From assembly GCA_002353975.1 (NCBI GenBank), contig DEKQ01000010.1:954-10996 (forward strand): DNA of 10,043 bases. Direction: 5' to 3'. Under the pieces are notes generated by a model. It saw nothing but the letters and a program-made list of their open reading frames with translations. It was not told the DNA's origin and made no database searches. Below, piece after piece: positions 6,972-10,043 of the stretch. A program made the position numbers and the translations under genes. How positions within the stretch are numbered: position 1 is the stretch's first letter; each line of letters begins with the position of its first letter. This DNA is from Prevotellaceae bacterium UBA2718 (GTDB taxonomy: Bacteria > Bacteroidota > Bacteroidia > Bacteroidales > Bacteroidaceae).

Positions 6972-9821
6972 TTACTTTATCACCTTCTTGCCGTCAATGA
7001 TGTAGATGCCTGGCTTCAGGCCGTCAGCATTCTCTGCCACCTTCACGCCTGCCATAGAATATACGCCCTTGGCTGCTTTTGCGTTGGTCTTGTCTGTTGT
7101 CTTCACTGTAGCAATAGCTGTCGTAGTGCCTGAGAGACGTGATGAAACCTCATTGATGCCGTGCAGCGCATTTTGCATAGCTTTTGCGGTGGTGGCTGCC
7201 TCTGCATCGCTGATGTAGCGGTTCAGCTTCACTGTCCAGTAGCTGTCAGGATAGTTGCCTGCCAAAGTCTTGGCAGCGGTGACGGCGGCGTCAAGGTCTG
7301 ACCTGGTATCCTTGAGGTACTGTGCCTCATCGCCTACGTAGTATATCCTGTTGCTGCCGAAACCAAAGCCGTTGGCACCTGCTGTGGCAGAATTGCCGAT
7401 TGCTTCAAGTCCAAACTCAGCCTTTACAGGAGCAGAGCCCGTCTTCTTGAAATAGATGGAGTATGTGGCATAAACCATGCCTGGATATGCCTTTCCGCTC
7501 ACGTCGCGTGTGAAGTATGTGCCGTCGGCCTTGACACCGTGATACCACTTGGAAATGGCGATAGAGTCAGACAGTCCGTCTTCGCCGAAGAAGAGTCTGA
7601 TGTTTGGCCTGAAGATGGTGTCGTTGTCCAGAACCTCAGCAGCAGCAACGAGTTCGTTGACATTCTCCTCTGAGATATAAGCCTCGGCGCGATATTCGTA
7701 CAGACCCTCGTATGTCAGCTCCACTGTCTGCTGGCACTTTCCGTCGAGTCCAACGGTGGTGCCTCGCCAGATGCTTGCGCCATGTCCCTGTGAGAGGGTC
7801 TCATTGTCCCTAATCTCCCAGCGGGATGTGGAGGCAGCCATTGACCAGTTCCAGTCTTTGTTGGCACCGGCTGAGGTGATATTGCTGTTGGCTGCAAAGT
7901 CTGAGAAGTCTGCGTTCTTTATCTGTATGTCCGTAGGATTAGCGCGTGAAGCCGAAGTAGATTCAAACTCCTCCTTTGCATTAAGGATATCAGATACCGC
8001 AGAGGTGAAGGCCTCGCCCTGATTTGTTGATGTGATGGCTGCAAGCAGCTTCTCGCCCTCAGCCACAGTAGCCTGCAGGTTGCTGCGCTTCTCGGCAGAG
8101 GCACCGGCATTCTGTGCGGCAGCCAGCGCCTCCTTGGCGGCAGCCACGGCCTCCTTCAGCGCGGTGATAGGCGCATTCTGCTCTATCAGATAGTTGCGGG
8201 CACGCCCAAGGGCATTCACCTGATCAAGCAGCAGCTGGGTGTTCTCTTCCACAACTTCATCTTTGTTCAGTACGTTACCATCAGCATCGATGATAGCCAG
8301 CGATGCCTCATAGACAGGCTTTGCGTCGGCAATGGCAGTGGCAAGTGAGTCCTGCTCCCAGGGATAGTCCGTGGCATTCAGTTCCACAGGATATTCCACA
8401 ATGCGCTTGTTCAGATTATACTGCTGCACCATGAAGGCCTCTTTCCGTGCCTTGAAGTTCATGTCGTCGTCGCTCTCGCCGAGCAGATATATTTTTGGGT
8501 TGCGCACGCTGTAGCGACCGCCTTTCTTGTGGTCCAGCACAGGGAAGTGGAAGCCTATGACTTTCTCCTGACCCTCCTTTATCTCTCCGATGGCATAGAG
8601 TGTCTTCCAGTAGTAGCCATTCAGCGTGTCGGGCAGCACGGTATTCTCGCTGCCGAAGAAGAACCACGGTTCTGCAATCACCACGCTATGGTCGGCACCA
8701 TAGGGGTTGGAGCGGTTTGATGCCGTAACGGCCTGCACCTCTATGGAGAAGAAATACTTGCCGTATGGCAGGTTGTTGAGCTTGCCCTCGCGGGTACGGA
8801 GACCTACGTTCAGGGCATTCTGAGATACCTGTATGCCCGCAGAGCAGATGTAACCATCGCCGGCATTGAACTCCAGATAGTCTTCATTGCCTGTGCATCC
8901 CCAGCGACCGCCGGTGAAGGTCCAGTTGTCCTTTGTCCCTATATTGTTATAATTATACTTGCCCCATGTTGACCAGTCCTGCAGGTAGGTAGGCATCAGG
9001 TTGGCGCCGTTGGCACTGAGGAATGCGGGGAGATATTCATCGTTGAAGGCTGACACGTAGTCCATCATCTCGTCCTTTGCGTCCTTAGTCTCTGGGTCGG
9101 CGAGAGCGGCCTTCCATTCATTCTCTATCCATGCTGAGAAGTCCTCGCGTCCGTTGGTGAGGGTCGGCTCAGCCAGCAGCTTGTCTGCGTATGCGATAAG
9201 TCGGTCGGAGATGCGATTGTCAAACACCTCCAGCGTCTCGCTGATGGTAAAGCCAGCCAACAGCGTGCCGGCGGGCAGTTTGGCAATGTTGATGATGATG
9301 TAATCGCCATTGGCCACGGAGACAGGGTATGTGATCTGTTGCCACTGATCGTTGATGATTTCCACCTGTGCTATCTGTGTGTCAGGTGTGTCGCCGTCGG
9401 TTGACTTGACGATGTTGCCGGTCTTGCTGGTAAAGACGTCCATGTAGTTGGCACTGCCTGCTGTGATGCTGCTGGTGAAGGCAGACTCGCTCTTGGCATA
9501 GAATGATACGGCATACAGGCCTTCCTGCAGGCTGTTTGTCTTCCATACGAGGGCTGCGCCGTCCGTAGCGTCGCTGCTCAGAGCCATGACGGCATTGCTG
9601 CCACCAGGACCGGCACCCTCGGCTTTCTCCCAGAACTGTGCGAAGACCTCCTGGCCAAGCTCGTTCTGCCAACCGGTGAAATCGGTGAAAGTGGTATTGG
9701 TGATTTGGTTCTCACCAATCGTTACGTACTTTGCTGTGTGCGAGAATAGGTACTCTCCCTGAGCATAGCTGCAGAGGCATACCATTGCGAACAGCATTTG
9801 GAGTAATAGATTTTTTTTCAT
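6972..9821 (-). CDS. Secreted multi-domain protein of unknown function, possible carbohydrate-binding scaffold
   Basis: I do not recognise a named family for this 949-residue protein. A type I signal peptide (about 1-20, ending SYA) is followed by three similar beta-rich segments at about 38-197, 274-447 and 630-828. Each has an early Trp-rich stretch, a strand of the type LxxGxY (LQEGLY at 98, LPYGKY at 351, TYEGLY at 703) and a closing strand (IYLLG at 444, IYYVG at 826). Helical segments lie between and after them (about 200-268, 450-628, 833-895). The central one has an Ala/Glu-rich FIVAR-like stretch at about 553-625. The tail (about 915-949, with GVYSMAGVKV and LKPGIYIIDGKKVIK) resembles a Por/type IX sorting motif. 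I see no catalytic signature. By analogy with multi-jelly-roll surface proteins it could bind pectin beside the lyase encoded next to it, which is inference. The ATG lacks a Shine-Dalgarno site, as is usual in Bacteroidetes. Confidence 0.88.
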   Translation of the reverse strand: MKKNLLLQMLFAMVCLCSYAQGEYLFSHTAKYVTIGENQITNTTFTDFTGWQNELGQEVFAQFWEKAEGAGPGGSNAVMALSSDATDGAALVWKTNSLQEGLYAVSFYAKSESAFTSSITAGSANYMDVFTSKTGNIVKSTDGDTPDTQIAQVEIINDQWQQITYPVSVANGDYIIINIAKLPAGTLLAGFTISETLEVFDNRISDRLIAYADKLLAEPTLTNGREDFSAWIENEWKAALADPETKDAKDEMMDYVSAFNDEYLPAFLSANGANLMPTYLQDWSTWGKYNYNNIGTKDNWTFTGGRWGCTGNEDYLEFNAGDGYICSAGIQVSQNALNVGLRTREGKLNNLPYGKYFFSIEVQAVTASNRSNPYGADHSVVIAEPWFFFGSENTVLPDTLNGYYWKTLYAIGEIKEGQEKVIGFHFPVLDHKKGGRYSVRNPKIYLLGESDDDMNFKARKEAFMVQQYNLNKRIVEYPVELNATDYPWEQDSLATAIADAKPVYEASLAIIDADGNVLNKDEVVEENTQLLLDQVNALGRARNYLIEQNAPITALKEAVAAAKEALAAAQNAGASAEKRSNLQATVAEGEKLLAAITSTNQGEAFTSAVSDILNAKEEFESTSASRANPTDIQIKNADFSDFAANSNITSAGANKDWNWSMAASTSRWEIRDNETLSQGHGASIWRGTTVGLDGKCQQTVELTYEGLYEYRAEAYISEENVNELVAAAEVLDNDTIFRPNIRLFFGEDGLSDSIAISKWYHGVKADGTYFTRDVSGKAYPGMVYATYSIYFKKTGSAPVKAEFGLEAIGNSATAGANGFGFGSNRIYYVGDEAQYLKDTRSDLDAAVTAAKTLAGNYPDSYWTVKLNRYISDAEAATTAKAMQNALHGINEVSSRLSGTTTAIATVKTTDKTNAKAAKGVYSMAGVKVAENADGLKPGIYIIDGKKVIK

Positions 9822-9882
9822 AATTAGTTGATGTTATGGGTTAATAATGCAAAAGATTCTCAGTCGCGAGTAGTTTTGGGTG

Positions 9883-9890
9883 CAAAATTA
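9883..9890 (-). promoter_or_regulatory. -7 box of the 949-residue protein gene promoter
   Basis: On the minus strand, TAATTTTG matches TAnnTTTG. It ends 61 bases before the ATG, giving a leader of roughly 55-60 bases. No TTG lies at the expected 19-21 base spacing upstream, and the nearest TTTG is 25 bases away. A weak -33 element fits a promoter that needs an activator, such as the HTCS encoded downstream. Confidence 0.55.
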
Positions 9891-9919
9891 GGCTATTACC
9901 AATGCCGGAATATGGCAAA

Positions 9920-9947
9920 TTTGTGCAAAAAGGGATTATTTTGTGCA
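9920..9947. promoter_or_regulatory. Putative HTCS operator: 20-bp-spaced direct repeat
   Basis: TTTGTGCA occurs exactly at 9920-9927 and 9940-9947 (TGCACAAA on the transcribed strand). It lies about 40-70 bases upstream of the predicted transcription start. Direct repeats about two helical turns apart, just upstream of the promoter, are what tandem AraC helix-turn-helix activators bind. No second copy is seen upstream of the lyase or HTCS genes. The assignment to this HTCS is inferred from proximity. Confidence 0.4.
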
Positions 9948-9953
9948 TGAGAG

Positions 9954-10043
9954 CGTGGTAGAAGCCCCCTGCGCCACAGATAACAGACCGATAAAACGGA
10001 GAAAAACGGATTTTAAACTTTTGCTCATTTTTATGTTAAAAAA
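9954..10043. other. Right-edge non-coding stretch
   Basis: I see no gene and no -7 match on either strand in these last bases. They are AT-rich, with two ACGGA copies in AAACGGAGAAAAACGGATTTT. They probably continue the intergenic region upstream of the 949-residue protein gene. Confidence 0.4.

Noticed and set aside
9811..9818. A8 run at codons 2-4 of the 949-residue protein gene as a phase-variation switch
   Set aside because: Lys-rich signal-peptide starts often give such runs, and one static sequence gives no evidence of length variation.

Overview
The window looks like chromosomal DNA of a Bacteroidales gut or rumen bacterium, most likely in or near Prevotella. Three things point there: a one-protein hybrid two-component sensor (HTCS), promoters of the Bacteroidetes TAnnTTTG type without clear Shine-Dalgarno sites, and secreted proteins ending in Por/type IX-like C-terminal sorting motifs. 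The genus is an inference from style, not from a marker gene.

Layout. All three convincing genes are on the minus strand, so the locus reads from right to left. At the right edge (9822-10043) is a control region with a TAATTTTG -7 box and, upstream of it, an exact 8-bp direct repeat at 20-bp spacing. It drives a 949-residue secreted protein of unknown function (6972-9821) built from three jelly-roll-like modules alternating with helical segments. A 127-bp gap holding an 8-bp tandem repeat and a 15-bp inverted repeat leads to a family PL11 rhamnogalacturonan lyase (4391-6844). A 123-bp gap with a hairpin and a separate promoter leads to the HTCS regulator (473-4267), which ends at a clear intrinsic terminator (388-416). 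The left 340 bases hold no supported gene but several repeats: a long imperfect palindrome, a five-unit 22-bp array and an AATTGAG array.

How it may work together. The HTCS probably senses a pectin-derived oligosaccharide in the periplasm and activates the promoter of the 949-residue protein gene and the lyase gene. The lyase cuts the rhamnogalacturonan-I backbone outside the cell, and the 949-residue protein may bind substrate or act as a scaffold at the surface. No SusC/SusD pair, unsaturated-uronyl hydrolase or rhamnosidase lies in the window, so this is either a small satellite pectin locus or the edge of a larger one. The lyase and the regulator are recognised families. The 949-residue protein and the regulatory and repeat structures are the less familiar parts.
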